Origin: an uncultured Blautia sp.
Lineage (GTDB): Bacteria; Bacillota; Clostridia; Lachnospirales; Lachnospiraceae
Assembly: GCF_934371575.1 (NCBI RefSeq)
Contig: NZ_CAKRNY010000071.1
Span: 1-13,804, forward strand
Length of the DNA: 13,804 bases
Direction: 5' to 3'
The first letter of the stretch is position 1; every line of letters starts with the position of its first letter. Of the stretch, positions 1 through 8,030 are shown piece after piece. The notes under the pieces were generated by a model, which was given only the letters and a program-made list of their open reading frames with translations, did no database searches and was not told the origin of the DNA. Both the position numbers and the translations under genes were made by a program.

Positions 1-54
1 TGATTACGGCAGCATCAAATAAGACAACCAACTACTCCGCATAGTAAATGCAAT
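1..54 (+). other. Left-edge sequence, possible 3' end of an upstream gene
   Basis: Two plus-strand frames are open from the left edge. One ends at a TAA at 20-22 (tail DYGSIK) and one at a TAG at 42-44 (tail ending TTNYSA). Either could be the last codons of an upstream gene, or neither. In this transporter class the gene before the ATPase normally encodes a BMP-family lipoprotein, but the few residues visible are not enough to identify one. No other feature is visible here. Confidence 0.2.
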
Positions 55-60
55 TATAAA
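55..60 (+). promoter_or_regulatory. Possible -10 element of the operon promoter
   Basis: TATAAA at 55-60 matches five of six bases of the sigma-A -10 consensus. It would place the transcript start near 66-67, at the left border of the candidate aptamer, which is the expected geometry for a riboswitch leader. I see no acceptable -35 box 16-18 bases upstream and no extended TGn, so this is a weak call that rests mainly on position. Confidence 0.25.
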
Positions 61-138
61 TCACGGGTAGGGTTCCGGCAGGAAAGCAGACTGGTCTTGA
101 CATGAAGAATGGCCATGCAGTGATAAAAAGGGGAGTGA
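61..138 (+). ncRNA. Candidate ykkC-superfamily-like riboswitch aptamer
   Basis: Seen in the sequence, in order: TAGGGTTCCG (68-77), a short spacer, AGACTGGTC (88-96), GATAAAA (122-128) and GGGGAGTGA (130-138). As I recall the ykkC (guanidine-I, ppGpp, PRPP and NDP) aptamer consensus, it has a GGGUUCCG block, a CUGGUC block, and a 3' GGGAUAAAA...GGGAG block in the same order. The usual CCGAGAG after CUGGUC is not matched; here it reads TTGACAT. A short outer helix can form between TCAC (61-64) and GTGA (135-138). The 3' part of the aptamer is also the 5' arm of the terminator at 125-161, so folding of the aptamer would block termination and give an ON switch. Subtype and ligand cannot be assigned. 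Given the genes downstream, a nucleotide or phosphorylated-sugar ligand is more plausible than guanidine. This is motif recognition from memory and needs a covariance-model search. Confidence 0.42.
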
Positions 139-161
139 GCAGTGGCCACTTCCCTTTTTTT
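125..161 (+). terminator. Intrinsic terminator in the operon leader
   Basis: GGGGAGTG (130-137) pairs with CACTTCCC (147-154) with one G-U pair. The stem extends with A125-129 against the following T run, the loop is nine bases (138-146), and seven Ts follow (155-161). This is a strong Rho-independent terminator 62 bases before the first gene. Its place inside a leader rather than after a gene suggests attenuation: either riboswitch-controlled readthrough, or reduced expression of the transporter relative to an upstream gene. The A and T tracts also make it potentially bidirectional. Confidence 0.8.
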
Positions 162-223
162 ACATTTGTAAGTACCTGTGCTTTCTGGCTGTGAATCTGC
201 CATGAAAAAAGGAGAAAGCGAAG

Positions 224-1765
224 ATGAGTGAATATGCAATTGAAATGCTGGGAATAACCAAGCGTTTTCCCGGAATCATCGCAAATGACAATATCACACT
301 TCAGTTAAAAAAAGGTGAGATCCACGCTCTGCTTGGCGAAAATGGAGCAGGTAAATCCACTCTGATGAGCGTTCTGTTCGGTCTGTATCAGCCGGAAGAG
401 GGGGAAATCCACAAAGATGGAAAGAAAGTGGAGATCAAAGATCCAAACGATGCAAATGACCTGGGCATTGGAATGGTACATCAGCATTTCAAATTGGTAG
501 AATGCTTCAGCGTTCTGGATAATATTATCCTTGGTGTTGAGACCACAAAAAACGGTTTCCTTCAGAAAGAGGGCGCACGTAAAAAGGTTATGGCCCTTTC
601 CGAAAAATATGGTCTTTCTGTAGATCCGGATGCCATTATCGAGGATACCACAGTAGGTATGCAGCAGAGAACCGAGATCCTGAAAATGCTTTACCGTGAC
701 AACGAGATCCTGATCTTTGATGAGCCTACTGCAGTACTTACTCCCCAGGAAATCCAGGAGCTTATGCAGATTATGAAGAACCTGGCAGCAGAGGGAAAGA
801 GTATTCTGTTCATTACCCACAAGCTTGGGGAGATCATGCAGGTTGCAGACCGCTGTACCGTTCTTCGAAAGGGAAAATACATTGGAACAGTAGACATTAA
901 GGATACAAATCCGGAGAAGCTTTCTGCCATGATGGTAGGACGAGATGTAAACTTTGTTGTAGAGAAAGAAGAAGCAAAGCCAGGTGAAGTTGTTCTGGAT
1001 ATCAAAGATATGGTGGTGGGTTCCAAACGTCATAAGAATAATGCAGTCAATGGCGTTTCCCTTCAGGTTCACAGAGGTGAGATCGTATGTATCGCCGGAA
1101 TCGACGGAAATGGCCAGACTGAATTTGTTTATGGACTTTCCGGCCTGGAGCCACTGAAGAGCGGCACCATTACTATGAATGGAAAAGACATTACTCACAT
1201 GCCAATCCGTGAACGTCTTACCTCTGGTATGAGCCATATCCCGGAAGACCGTCACAAACACGGCCTGGTACTTGATTATTCCCTGGAAGATAACATCGTC
1301 CTTCAGAGATATTTTGAACCACAGTTCACTAATAAAATGGGCTTTTTGAAACGCAAAGAGATTCGCAAATATGCCAACCGCCTGATCGAACAGTACGATA
1401 TCCGTTCCGGTCAGGGTGCCATCACCAAGGCAAGATCCATGTCTGGTGGAAACCAGCAGAAAGCAATCATTGCCCGTGAGATTGATAAGAATCCGGAGCT
1501 TTTGATCGCAGTTCAGCCTACCCGAGGGCTGGATGTTGGAGCAATCGAGCATGTTCACAAACAGCTGGTACAGGCAAGGGATGTAGGCAAAGGCGTTCTT
1601 CTGATCAGCCTGGAGCTGGATGAGGTTATGAATGTATCAGACAGGATTCTGGTAATGTACGAAGGTGAAATCGTAGGAGAATTTGATCCGAAGAAAGTAA
1701 CCGTAGAGGAACTTGGTCTTTACATGGCAGGATCAAAGAGAAAGGAGACGAAGAGCAATGAATAA
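224..1765 (+). CDS. nupO: Nucleoside ABC transporter, ATP-binding protein (NupO/YufO type)
   Basis: This is the energy-coupling ATPase of a BMP-type nucleoside importer on the cytoplasmic face of the membrane. It has two fused ABC domains, as in the sugar/nucleoside (RbsA-like) class, with the family's usual length (513 residues). Domain 1 has an intact Walker A, GENGAGKST (38-46), a degenerate signature TVGMQQR (143-149) and Walker B ILIFDEP (162-168). Domain 2 has a degenerate Walker A, GIDGNGQTE (292-300), a good signature SGGNQQK (407-413), and IAVQPTRGLD (428-437) where the D-E of Walker B should be. This asymmetric pattern is normal for NupO/YufO and implies one catalytically competent site. 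The start has GGAG at 211-214, nine bases upstream. It overlaps the next gene by eight bases. Nucleoside rather than sugar specificity is inferred from the subfamily pattern and from the catabolic genes that follow. Confidence 0.9.
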   Translation: MSEYAIEMLGITKRFPGIIANDNITLQLKKGEIHALLGENGAGKSTLMSVLFGLYQPEEGEIHKDGKKVEIKDPNDANDLGIGMVHQHFKLVECFSVLDNIILGVETTKNGFLQKEGARKKVMALSEKYGLSVDPDAIIEDTTVGMQQRTEILKMLYRDNEILIFDEPTAVLTPQEIQELMQIMKNLAAEGKSILFITHKLGEIMQVADRCTVLRKGKYIGTVDIKDTNPEKLSAMMVGRDVNFVVEKEEAKPGEVVLDIKDMVVGSKRHKNNAVNGVSLQVHRGEIVCIAGIDGNGQTEFVYGLSGLEPLKSGTITMNGKDITHMPIRERLTSGMSHIPEDRHKHGLVLDYSLEDNIVLQRYFEPQFTNKMGFLKRKEIRKYANRLIEQYDIRSGQGAITKARSMSGGNQQKAIIAREIDKNPELLIAVQPTRGLDVGAIEHVHKQLVQARDVGKGVLLISLELDEVMNVSDRILVMYEGEIVGEFDPKKVTVEELGLYMAGSKRKETKSNE

Positions 1766-2888
1766 TGAATCCAAAAAGAAAGAAAGCATTCTGAGAAACA
1801 ATGCGGTTCAGACCATCATTGCCTCTCTTTTATGCATTGTGATCGGTCTTCTCATCGGTTATCTGGTACTTCTTATTATCAATCCTGCAGGAGCATCAGG
1901 TGCGATTACCGCAATTATCAAGAATTATTTTTACTATCCAAGCCAGAAGGCTATGATGAAATATATGGGAACCACATTGGTAAAGGCTTCCGCACTTCTG
2001 ATGTGTTCCCTGTCCGTTTTGTTTGCTTACAAGGTTGGACTTTTTAACATTGGAGCAGCAGGACAGTATGTAGTTGGAGCCGGAGCTTCCCTGTATTTTG
2101 CGTTAAAACTTGGCATGCCCTGGTATGTATGCATGATCGCAGCAATCGTGATCGCAGCCCTGGTAGGTGGCATCTCCGGTGCACTGAAGGCTTACTTCAA
2201 TGTAAACGAAGTTATTTCCTGTATCATGCTGAACTGGATTTCCCTGTATGTAGTGAATATGATTCTTACCCAGGTGAAATCTGAGTCTACTCCATACACC
2301 GTAGATCTTTCCAGTGGCAATAAGAGCGCTCTTCTTCCCAACTGTGGACTGGACGAGATCTTTTCCGGAAATAAATTCGTATCCATCGGTCTTATTATTT
2401 CTGTGGTAATGGCGATCGTAGTGTGGGTACTTCTGGAAAAAACTAAATTTGGTTTTGAGCTTCGCGCAACAGGTATGAACAAAAATGCTGCAAAATACTG
2501 CGGCATGAAAGAGAAGAGAAATACCATTGTAACCATGATGATCGCTGGCGGTCTTGCAGGACTTGGTGCAGCTGTTTTCTATCTCAGCGGAATTGAGACC
2601 TGGATGGTTCAGCAGACAACGGTTCCGGGCATGGGCTTTAATGGAATCGCAGCAGCCTTCCTTGGTGGTATTCACCCCATCGGAGCAATTTTCTCCTCTT
2701 ATTTTATCCAGCACATTACAAGTGGCGGAAGCTATGTGGATAAGACTATGTATTGTGCACAGATCTCGGATCTGATCTCCGCGTTTATCATTTACCTGTG
2801 CGGATTTGTATTCTTCTTCAAACTCTGGTTAAACCGTTATCTCGACAAGAGAGATGAGAAAAAAGCTGCAAAAGGAGGAGAAAAATAA
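1758..2888 (+). CDS. nupP: Nucleoside ABC transporter permease 1 (NupP/YufP type)
   Basis: Integral membrane subunit of the branched-chain amino acid/ribose-like permease family (BPD_transp_2). After a short basic N-terminus come about eight to ten hydrophobic segments, for example residues 18-41, 75-92, 122-145, 152-172 and 207-225. Family hallmarks seen are YKVGLFNIGAAGQ (91-103), EVISCIMLN (151-159) and the cytoplasmic coupling loop FELRATGMNKNAAKYCGM (about 232-249), which should dock on the ATPase. The frame is open further upstream, but the ATG at 1758 is chosen. It has AAAGGAG at 1741-1747, overlaps the ATPase stop by eight bases (typical translational coupling), and gives the family's usual length of 376 residues. 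The C-terminus is basic and cytoplasmic. Partner of the permease that follows. Confidence 0.9.
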   Translation: MNNESKKKESILRNNAVQTIIASLLCIVIGLLIGYLVLLIINPAGASGAITAIIKNYFYYPSQKAMMKYMGTTLVKASALLMCSLSVLFAYKVGLFNIGAAGQYVVGAGASLYFALKLGMPWYVCMIAAIVIAALVGGISGALKAYFNVNEVISCIMLNWISLYVVNMILTQVKSESTPYTVDLSSGNKSALLPNCGLDEIFSGNKFVSIGLIISVVMAIVVWVLLEKTKFGFELRATGMNKNAAKYCGMKEKRNTIVTMMIAGGLAGLGAAVFYLSGIETWMVQQTTVPGMGFNGIAAAFLGGIHPIGAIFSSYFIQHITSGGSYVDKTMYCAQISDLISAFIIYLCGFVFFFKLWLNRYLDKRDEKKAAKGGEK

Positions 2889-3829
2889 TGTTATTATTGA
2901 TTCAGTATACATTAATATTTGCTTCTGTATTGATTCTCGTAGCACTTGGCGGCTGTTTTTCCGAGCACAGCGGTGTTATCAACATTGGTCTTGAGGGAAT
3001 TATGGTTATGGGTGCACTTGGCGGTGCCCTGATGATGAAGTATCTTCCGGATTCCGCTCCGGCAGCAGTTGTGATCATATTGGTTGTGCTGGCAAGTGTG
3101 ATTGTGGGAATGATATTTTCCATGCTCCTTGGTGTGGCTGCCATTCATTTTAATGCAGACCAGACACTGGTTGGTACGGCCTTGAATCTTCTTGGACCGG
3201 CAGCAGCCGTTGTTATCGTAAGAGCCATCAATATGGCGGAAAATCCGGACAACGTATCCTCTACGGTAGCTTACAAGGTGGCGAAGAAGGCATTTCTGAT
3301 AAGATTTGGCAAGTTTGAATTCAGCTGGTTTATGCTTTTTGCCCTGCTGATTCTTATTGCATCATATATTGTATTATACAAAACAAAATTCGGACTTCGA
3401 CTGATGGCATGCGGCGAGCACCCGCAGGCTGCGGATTCGGTTGGTATCAATGTTTTCAAAATGCGTTATGCAGGTGTTCTCATTTCCGGTGCGCTTGGCG
3501 GCCTGGGAGGACTGGTTTATATTACAGCAGGAGTCAGCGAGTGGAAATTTGAGAACGGAGTTGCAGGATTTGGTTTCCTGGCACTTGCAGTTATGATTTT
3601 TGGACAGTGGAAGCCGGTGAATATCGGACTGGCAGCTCTTCTGTTTGGTCTTTTCCGTGCACTGTCAAACGTTTACACCGGATTTGATGCGCTGGTAGCG
3701 CTGAAGCTTCCAAGTACACTGTACAATATGTTCCCGTACATTATTTCCCTGATCGTTCTGGTGTTTGTATCCAAGAATTCCAGGGCACCGAAGGCGGAAG
3801 GTATTCCGTACGATAAAGGACAGAGGTGA
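2888..3829 (+). CDS. nupQ: Nucleoside ABC transporter permease 2 (NupQ/YufQ type)
   Basis: Second membrane subunit of the same importer, 313 residues, almost entirely hydrophobic. Landmarks are SEHSGVINIGLEGIMVMGA (25-43), the typical N-terminal motif of YufQ-type permeases, and a coupling loop around FGLRLMACGEHPQAADSVGI (about 168-188). It lacks the long basic N-terminus of permease 1, as expected for this partner. The start codon overlaps the previous stop by one base (TAATG). The ribosome site AAAGGAGGAG (2871-2880) is close to the anti-SD complement and one of the best in the window, so subunits 1 and 2 are presumably made in equal amounts. The two permeases plus the two-domain ATPase make a complete channel; only the extracytoplasmic lipoprotein is missing from the window. 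Confidence 0.9.
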   Translation: MLLLIQYTLIFASVLILVALGGCFSEHSGVINIGLEGIMVMGALGGALMMKYLPDSAPAAVVIILVVLASVIVGMIFSMLLGVAAIHFNADQTLVGTALNLLGPAAAVVIVRAINMAENPDNVSSTVAYKVAKKAFLIRFGKFEFSWFMLFALLILIASYIVLYKTKFGLRLMACGEHPQAADSVGINVFKMRYAGVLISGALGGLGGLVYITAGVSEWKFENGVAGFGFLALAVMIFGQWKPVNIGLAALLFGLFRALSNVYTGFDALVALKLPSTLYNMFPYIISLIVLVFVSKNSRAPKAEGIPYDKGQR

Positions 3830-3835
3830 TATAGT

Positions 3836-4618
3836 ATGAAGAATTATTCTGAAGATGCCAGCAGGCAGTATCATATCCAGGTAGCAAAGGGAGAAGTGGG
3901 ACGGTATGTGATCATGCCGGGAGACCCGAAACGTTGTGTGAAAATCGCCCAGTATTTTGATAACCCGGTTCTCATTGCAGATAACAGGGAATATATCACA
4001 TATACAGGAACTCTGGACGGTGTGAAGGTAAGCGTTACTTCCACAGGAATCGGTGGTCCGTCTGCAGCCATTGCAATAGAAGAATTATCCCGCTGCGGTG
4101 CAGATACCTTTGTCCGCATTGGTACCTGCGGCGGTATGCAGCCAGAGGTAAAAAGCGGTGACGTGGTGATCGCCACAGGAGCTATCCGAATGGAAGGAAC
4201 CAGCCGGGAATATGCTCCCATTGAATATCCGGCAGTAGCCAATCTGGATGTAACAAATGCGCTGGTTGCAGCTGCAAAAGAAAAAGGACTTTCCTGTCAT
4301 ACGGGAGTTGTCCAGTGTAAAGATGCTTTTTATGGGCAGCATGAGCCAGAGGCAATGCCTGTAGGCTACGAGCTGATCAATAAATGGGAAGCATGGAAAC
4401 GAATGGGATGCCTTGCTTCGGAGATGGAGTCAGCTGCGCTTTTTATTGCAGCAAGCAAGCTTCGCGCAAGAGCAGGTTCCTGTTTCGTTGTAGTAGCAAA
4501 TCAGGAAAGAGAGAAGCTGGGACTGGAAAATCCGGTTGTCCATGATACAGATGTGGCAATCCGGGTTGCTGTGGAGGCAGTGAGAAAGCTGATCAGGGAA
4601 GAATTTCGGGCAATATAA
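3836..4618 (+). CDS. udp: Uridine phosphorylase
   Basis: Catalyses reversible phosphorolysis of uridine (and usually deoxyuridine) to uracil and (deoxy)ribose-1-phosphate in the cytoplasm. It is a PNP_UDP_1-family enzyme of 260 residues. Visible functional residues are GDPKR (29-33, phosphate loop), R51 in NREYIT, IGTCGG (95-100), and SEMESA (195-200), whose E196-M197-E198 bind the ribose. The segment [11 protein letters not shown] (165-175) is the uracil-recognition loop in the form seen in Gram-positive uridine phosphorylases. It supports uridine rather than purine specificity, as does [16 protein letters not shown] (3822-3829) overlaps the preceding stop, and the gap to the permease gene is six bases, so it is translated with the transporter. 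Thymidine may be a secondary substrate; that cannot be read from sequence. Confidence 0.92.
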   Translation: MKNYSEDASRQYHIQVAKGEVGRYVIMPGDPKRCVKIAQYFDNPVLIADNREYITYTGTLDGVKVSVTSTGIGGPSAAIAIEELSRCGADTFVRIGTCGGMQPEVKSGDVVIATGAIRMEGTSREYAPIEYPAVANLDVTNALVAAAKEKGLSCHTGVVQCKDAFYGQHEPEAMPVGYELINKWEAWKRMGCLASEMESAALFIAASKLRARAGSCFVVVANQEREKLGLENPVVHDTDVAIRVAVEAVRKLIREEFRAI

Positions 4619-4645
4619 AGTGATAACAGAAATGAGGATAAAAAA

Positions 4646-5311
4646 ATGGACGTAAAAGAAATCTTAAAACATGTAGACCATACTCTTCTTCTTCAGCCAT
4701 CTACCTGGGAAGAAATCAAACAGATCTGTGACGATGCAATGGAATATGGAACAGCATCCGTATGTATTCCGCCAAGCTATGTAAAACAGGCAGCAGAATA
4801 CATGAACGGAAAAATGGCAGTCTGCACAGTTATTGGTTTCCCAAATGGCTATATGACAACTGCAGCCAAGGAATTTGAGACGAAAGATGCGATTACAAAC
4901 GGCGCATCCGAGATTGATATGGTAATCAATATCGGCTGGCTGAAAGATAAGAAATATGATCTGATCGAGAAGGAGATCCGTACCTTAAAGGCAGCATGCG
5001 GTGAGAAAATTCTGAAGGTTATCATCGAGACCTGTTTCCTTACAGATGAAGAAAAAATCAAAATGTGTGAGATCGTAACAGCTGCCGGAGCAGATTACAT
5101 CAAAACTTCTACCGGTTTCGGTGGTGCAGGCGCAACATTTGCCGACATCGAGCTGTTTTCCAGGCACATTGGACCAAATGTGAAAATGAAAGCAGCAGGC
5201 GGAATTTCTTCTCTGGAGGATGCAGAGAAATTCCTGGCTCTTGGAGCAGACAGACTTGGAACCAGCCGTATTATCAAAATTGTAAAGAACGAGAAGGCCA
5301 CAGGTTATTGA
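4646..5311 (+). CDS. deoC: Deoxyribose-phosphate aldolase
   Basis: Cleaves 2-deoxyribose-5-phosphate to glyceraldehyde-3-phosphate and acetaldehyde, the last step that turns deoxynucleoside sugars into central carbon. It is a class I (Schiff base) aldolase with a TIM-barrel fold and the normal length of 221 residues. The Schiff-base lysine is K153 in DYIKTSTGF (150-158). The helper lysine is K182 in KMKAAGG (180-186), and the catalytic aspartate is D91 in [10 protein letters not shown] (88-97). All three are present. TGAGGA (4633-4638) lies seven bases before the ATG. It follows the uridine phosphorylase gene after 27 bases with no terminator. Its substrate is produced by the phosphopentomutase encoded three genes downstream. 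Confidence 0.95.
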   Translation: MDVKEILKHVDHTLLLQPSTWEEIKQICDDAMEYGTASVCIPPSYVKQAAEYMNGKMAVCTVIGFPNGYMTTAAKEFETKDAITNGASEIDMVINIGWLKDKKYDLIEKEIRTLKAACGEKILKVIIETCFLTDEEKIKMCEIVTAAGADYIKTSTGFGGAGATFADIELFSRHIGPNVKMKAAGGISSLEDAEKFLALGADRLGTSRIIKIVKNEKATGY

Positions 5312-5356
5312 GAAACCTTCTGTTCAGAATCTCATAATAAAAAAAGAGGTGTGAGA

Positions 5357-5776
5357 ATGGAGAAAGACATGATAAATCAGCTGATCGATACAGCAATCAG
5401 TCAATTGAAATATTCCTATACACCATATTCGAATTTTAAAGTAGGTGCAGCCCTTCTTGGAAAAAATGGTCGGATTTATACAGGTTGCAACATTGAAAAT
5501 GCCGGATATACTGCTACTAACTGCGCGGAGAGAACTGCGTTTTTTAAGGCGGTAAGTGAAGGAGTCCGGGAATTTCAGGCAATCTGTGTAGTGGGCGGCA
5601 AAGAAGGTATTCTTACAGAATATACAGCTCCCTGCGGTGTCTGCAGACAGGTGATGATGGAATTCTGTGATCCGGATACATTCCAGGTCATTCTGGCAGT
5701 AGACAAAGAGCATTACCAGGTATACACGCTGAAAGAACTGCTGCCATTAGGATTTGGTCCATCAAATCTGGCCTGA
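5357..5776 (+). CDS. cdd: Cytidine deaminase
   Basis: Zinc-dependent hydrolytic deamination of cytidine and deoxycytidine to uridine and deoxyuridine, feeding the uridine phosphorylase. It is a short, homotetrameric-type enzyme. Zinc and catalytic residues are C56 and E58 in NCAERTA (55-61) and C93 and C96 in PCGVCRQ (92-98). Substrate residues N45 and E47 lie in GCNIENAGY. The C-terminal LLPLGFGP (128-135) is typical. I chose the ATG at 5357 (139 residues) over the in-frame GTG at 5351, because the ribosome site GAGG (5346-5349) sits seven bases before the ATG but would almost touch the GTG. All catalytic residues are intact. Confidence 0.94.
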   Translation: MEKDMINQLIDTAISQLKYSYTPYSNFKVGAALLGKNGRIYTGCNIENAGYTATNCAERTAFFKAVSEGVREFQAICVVGGKEGILTEYTAPCGVCRQVMMEFCDPDTFQVILAVDKEHYQVYTLKELLPLGFGPSNLA

Positions 5777-5810
5777 GAAGTGATCAGGCAGGTGAAACAG
5801 GAGAAAAACT

Positions 5811-6788
5811 ATGACAACAGAAGAATTAAGGGCATTACCCAAAGTGGAGCTTCACTGTCATCTGGACGGTTCACTCAGCCGTGAATTCATGGAAAGCAGG
5901 CTGGGGCGAAGTGTAAGGCCGGAAGAGCTGCAGGTATCTGAAAACTGCACCAGTCTGGTTGAATATCTGGAGAAATTTTCACTTCCCGGACAATGCATTA
6001 TGGATGAAAAAGGACTGGAAGAGGCAGGCTATGATGTGCTGAAAACCATGAGCCTTGAAAATGTGCGTTATGCGGAAATCCGTTTTGCCCCTCTATTATC
6101 AGAGACATCCACCATGAACTGCCGTGCAGTGATAGAGGCTCTGTTAAAAGGTCTTGAGCGAGGCAGGGCAGACTTTGGAACAAGATTTGGGGTGATTACC
6201 TGTGCCATGCGCCATCACAGTCAGGAGGATAACAGCCGTATGATAAAAACGGCTCGGGAATATCTGGGCTGCGGCGTATGTGCTGCCGATCTTGCCGGCG
6301 CGGAAAGTGCGTATCCCATGTCACAGTTTATGGAGCTTTTTCAGAACACGCGTAGGCTTGATATGCCATTTACCATCCATGCAGGAGAATGCGGAAGTGT
6401 GCAGAATGTGATTGATTCGGTAAGCGCAGGTGCAGGCAGAATCGGCCATGGAATTGCACTGAAAGGACATTACCGTATTCAGAGAGAATTGGCTGAGAGA
6501 GGGACTGGAATTGAAATGTGTCCGATCAGTAATCTTCAGACAAAGGCGGTAAACAGCACAGCAGAGTACCCCATACGGGAGTTTCTTAATGCAGGCCTGA
6601 AGGTTTCCATAAACACGGATAACCGTACAGTCAGCAATACAAGTCTTGTAAAAGAACTGCAGTTTATTCAGACCCAATATGGAATCCGGGATGAGGAAAT
6701 CCTGCTGTTAATGAAAAATGCGGTGGATACTGCATTTGCAAGTGAGGACGAAAAAGAAAGGCTGTATTCGGAACTGCAGATATCATAA
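5811..6788 (+). CDS. add: Adenosine deaminase
   Basis: Converts adenosine and deoxyadenosine to inosine and deoxyinosine, making the purine substrates for the PunA-type phosphorylase encoded downstream. It is a TIM-barrel metallo-deaminase of 325 residues. Zinc and catalytic residues are H15 and H17 in [10 protein letters not shown] (13-22), H190 and E193 in TIHAGE (188-193), H213 in IGHG (211-214), and D270 in SINTDNRT (266-273). CPISN (237-241) is also conserved. The position after D270 is Asn rather than the second Asp of animal ADA (NTDDP); this N-R form occurs in many bacterial adenosine deaminases. AGGAG (5799-5803) precedes the ATG by seven bases. The gap to cdd is 34 bases. An adenine deaminase or AMP deaminase reading is less likely given the complete Add motif set. 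Confidence 0.9.
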   Translation: MTTEELRALPKVELHCHLDGSLSREFMESRLGRSVRPEELQVSENCTSLVEYLEKFSLPGQCIMDEKGLEEAGYDVLKTMSLENVRYAEIRFAPLLSETSTMNCRAVIEALLKGLERGRADFGTRFGVITCAMRHHSQEDNSRMIKTAREYLGCGVCAADLAGAESAYPMSQFMELFQNTRRLDMPFTIHAGECGSVQNVIDSVSAGAGRIGHGIALKGHYRIQRELAERGTGIEMCPISNLQTKAVNSTAEYPIREFLNAGLKVSINTDNRTVSNTSLVKELQFIQTQYGIRDEEILLLMKNAVDTAFASEDEKERLYSELQIS

Positions 6789-6828
6789 TAAAAGTGGACA
6801 TATGCAAATTTAAAAACGCAACAGAAAT

Positions 6829-6833
6829 GGGGA
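6829..6833 (+). promoter_or_regulatory. Ribosome-binding site that decides the deoB start
   Basis: GGGGA lies eight bases before the TTG at 6842. The two alternative in-frame starts, ATG at 6827 and GTG at 6794, have A/T-rich sequence and no Shine-Dalgarno match in front of them. Confidence 0.6.
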
Positions 6834-6841
6834 ATTTTACT

Positions 6842-8029
6842 TTGAAAAAATATGAAAGGATTTTCGTAATCGTTCTGGATTCTCTTGGAATCGGCGCTAT
6901 GCCGGATTCTGGGAAATACGGCGATACAGGGGTTGACACATTCGGACATATTCTGGATAAAATGGGCTCCCTGGAAATACCAAATCTGAAAAAATTAGGA
7001 ATGCTGAATCTTCATCCGGCAGGAAATATGCAGGGGGAGGATAAGCCGATTGGCCGTTATATGCGTGTGGGAGAAGCCAGCAACGGTAAGGACACCATGA
7101 CCGGCCACTGGGAAATGATGGGAATCAGGACGGAGAAGCCGTTTAAAACCTTTACAGATACAGGTTTCCCACCGGAACTGATCCGGGAACTGGAAAAGCG
7201 CTGCGGGAAACGTGTCATCGGTAATAAGAGTGCCAGCGGTACACAGATCATTGAAGAGCTTGGTGAGGAGGAAATCAATACAGGTGCCATGATCGTTTAT
7301 ACATCTGCAGACTCCGTTCTTCAGATCTGTGGAAATGAAGAAACGTTTGATCTTCAGAATCTGTATCGCTGCTGTGAGATTGCAAGAGAGATCACCTTAA
7401 AAGATGAGTGGCGTGTAGGACGTGTTATTGCAAGACCATATGTGGGCAAAAAGAAAGGTGAATTTAAGCGAACCAGCAATCGTCATGATTATGCATTGAA
7501 GCCCACAGGACTTACCGCCTTAAATGCGTTAAAGGATAGTGGCCTGGATGTAATCGGCGTAGGAAAAATCAACGATATTTTCTGCGGAGAGGGAATTACA
7601 AAGAGCTTTCATTCTGACAGCTCTGTACATGGAATGGAGCAGACGATTGAAATCTGTAAAGAAGACTTCAAAGGACTGTGCTTTGTGAATCTGGTTGACT
7701 TTGATGCACTTTGGGGTCACAGAAGAAATGTGGAGGGCTACGCTGGAGAAATCGAGAAATTTGATAAAAAGCTTGGCCTTTTATTACAGGAGCTTAAGGA
7801 AGATGATCTTCTGATCCTGACAGCAGATCACGGAAATGATCCGACCTACAGCGGAACTGATCATACAAGGGAATACGTTCCGTTTATCGCTTATTCCAAA
7901 ACAATGGAAAATGGCGGAGCACTTGAGAATGAGGATACGTTTTCCATCATCGGGGCAACGGTAGCAGACAATTTTGGCGTAAAAATGCCAGAGGGAACAA
8001 TCGGTCATTCTATTTTGGAGAAACTTTGA
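6842..8029 (+). CDS. deoB: Phosphopentomutase
   Basis: Interconverts (deoxy)ribose-1-phosphate and (deoxy)ribose-5-phosphate. It links the two nucleoside phosphorylases with DeoC and the pentose phosphate pathway. It is an alkaline-phosphatase-superfamily, Mn-dependent enzyme. Counted from the TTG start, D13 ([12 protein letters not shown], 11-22) is a metal ligand and T85 in KDTMTGHWE (83-91) is the phosphorylated threonine, the same number as in the Bacillus cereus enzyme. The C-terminal LTADHGND and TDHTREYVP supply further metal ligands. The TTG start is chosen for its ribosome site at 6829-6833 and because it gives 395 residues, the usual DeoB length. ATG 6827 and GTG 6794 would add 5 or 16 residues that DeoB proteins lack. 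A 53-base spacer separates it from add. The stop codon lies one base before the inverted repeat. Confidence 0.93.
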   Translation: MKKYERIFVIVLDSLGIGAMPDSGKYGDTGVDTFGHILDKMGSLEIPNLKKLGMLNLHPAGNMQGEDKPIGRYMRVGEASNGKDTMTGHWEMMGIRTEKPFKTFTDTGFPPELIRELEKRCGKRVIGNKSASGTQIIEELGEEEINTGAMIVYTSADSVLQICGNEETFDLQNLYRCCEIAREITLKDEWRVGRVIARPYVGKKKGEFKRTSNRHDYALKPTGLTALNALKDSGLDVIGVGKINDIFCGEGITKSFHSDSSVHGMEQTIEICKEDFKGLCFVNLVDFDALWGHRRNVEGYAGEIEKFDKKLGLLLQELKEDDLLILTADHGNDPTYSGTDHTREYVPFIAYSKTMENGGALENEDTFSIIGATVADNFGVKMPEGTIGHSILEKL

Positions 8030-8030
8030 A

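Noticed and set aside
97..126. TTGACA at 97-102 with TGATAA at 121-126 (18-base spacing) as a promoter
   Set aside because: The -35 is perfect but the -10 is poor, and transcription would start inside the terminator stem. The block fits better as part of the leader RNA.
305..1558. Open frame on the minus strand (about 417 codons) opposite the ABC ATPase
   Set aside because: It has low-complexity shadow composition, no ribosome site, and is fully overlapped by a gene with intact ABC motifs.
1713..1757. Longer N-terminus for permease 1 starting at 1713
   Set aside because: The extra 15 residues are Arg-rich shadow of the ATPase C-terminus. The ATG at 1758 has a strong ribosome site and normal family length.
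6621..6630. Asn271 after the metal-binding Asp270 of adenosine deaminase as a damaging substitution
   Set aside because: The NTDNR form is common in bacterial adenosine deaminases, so it is not evidence of lost activity.
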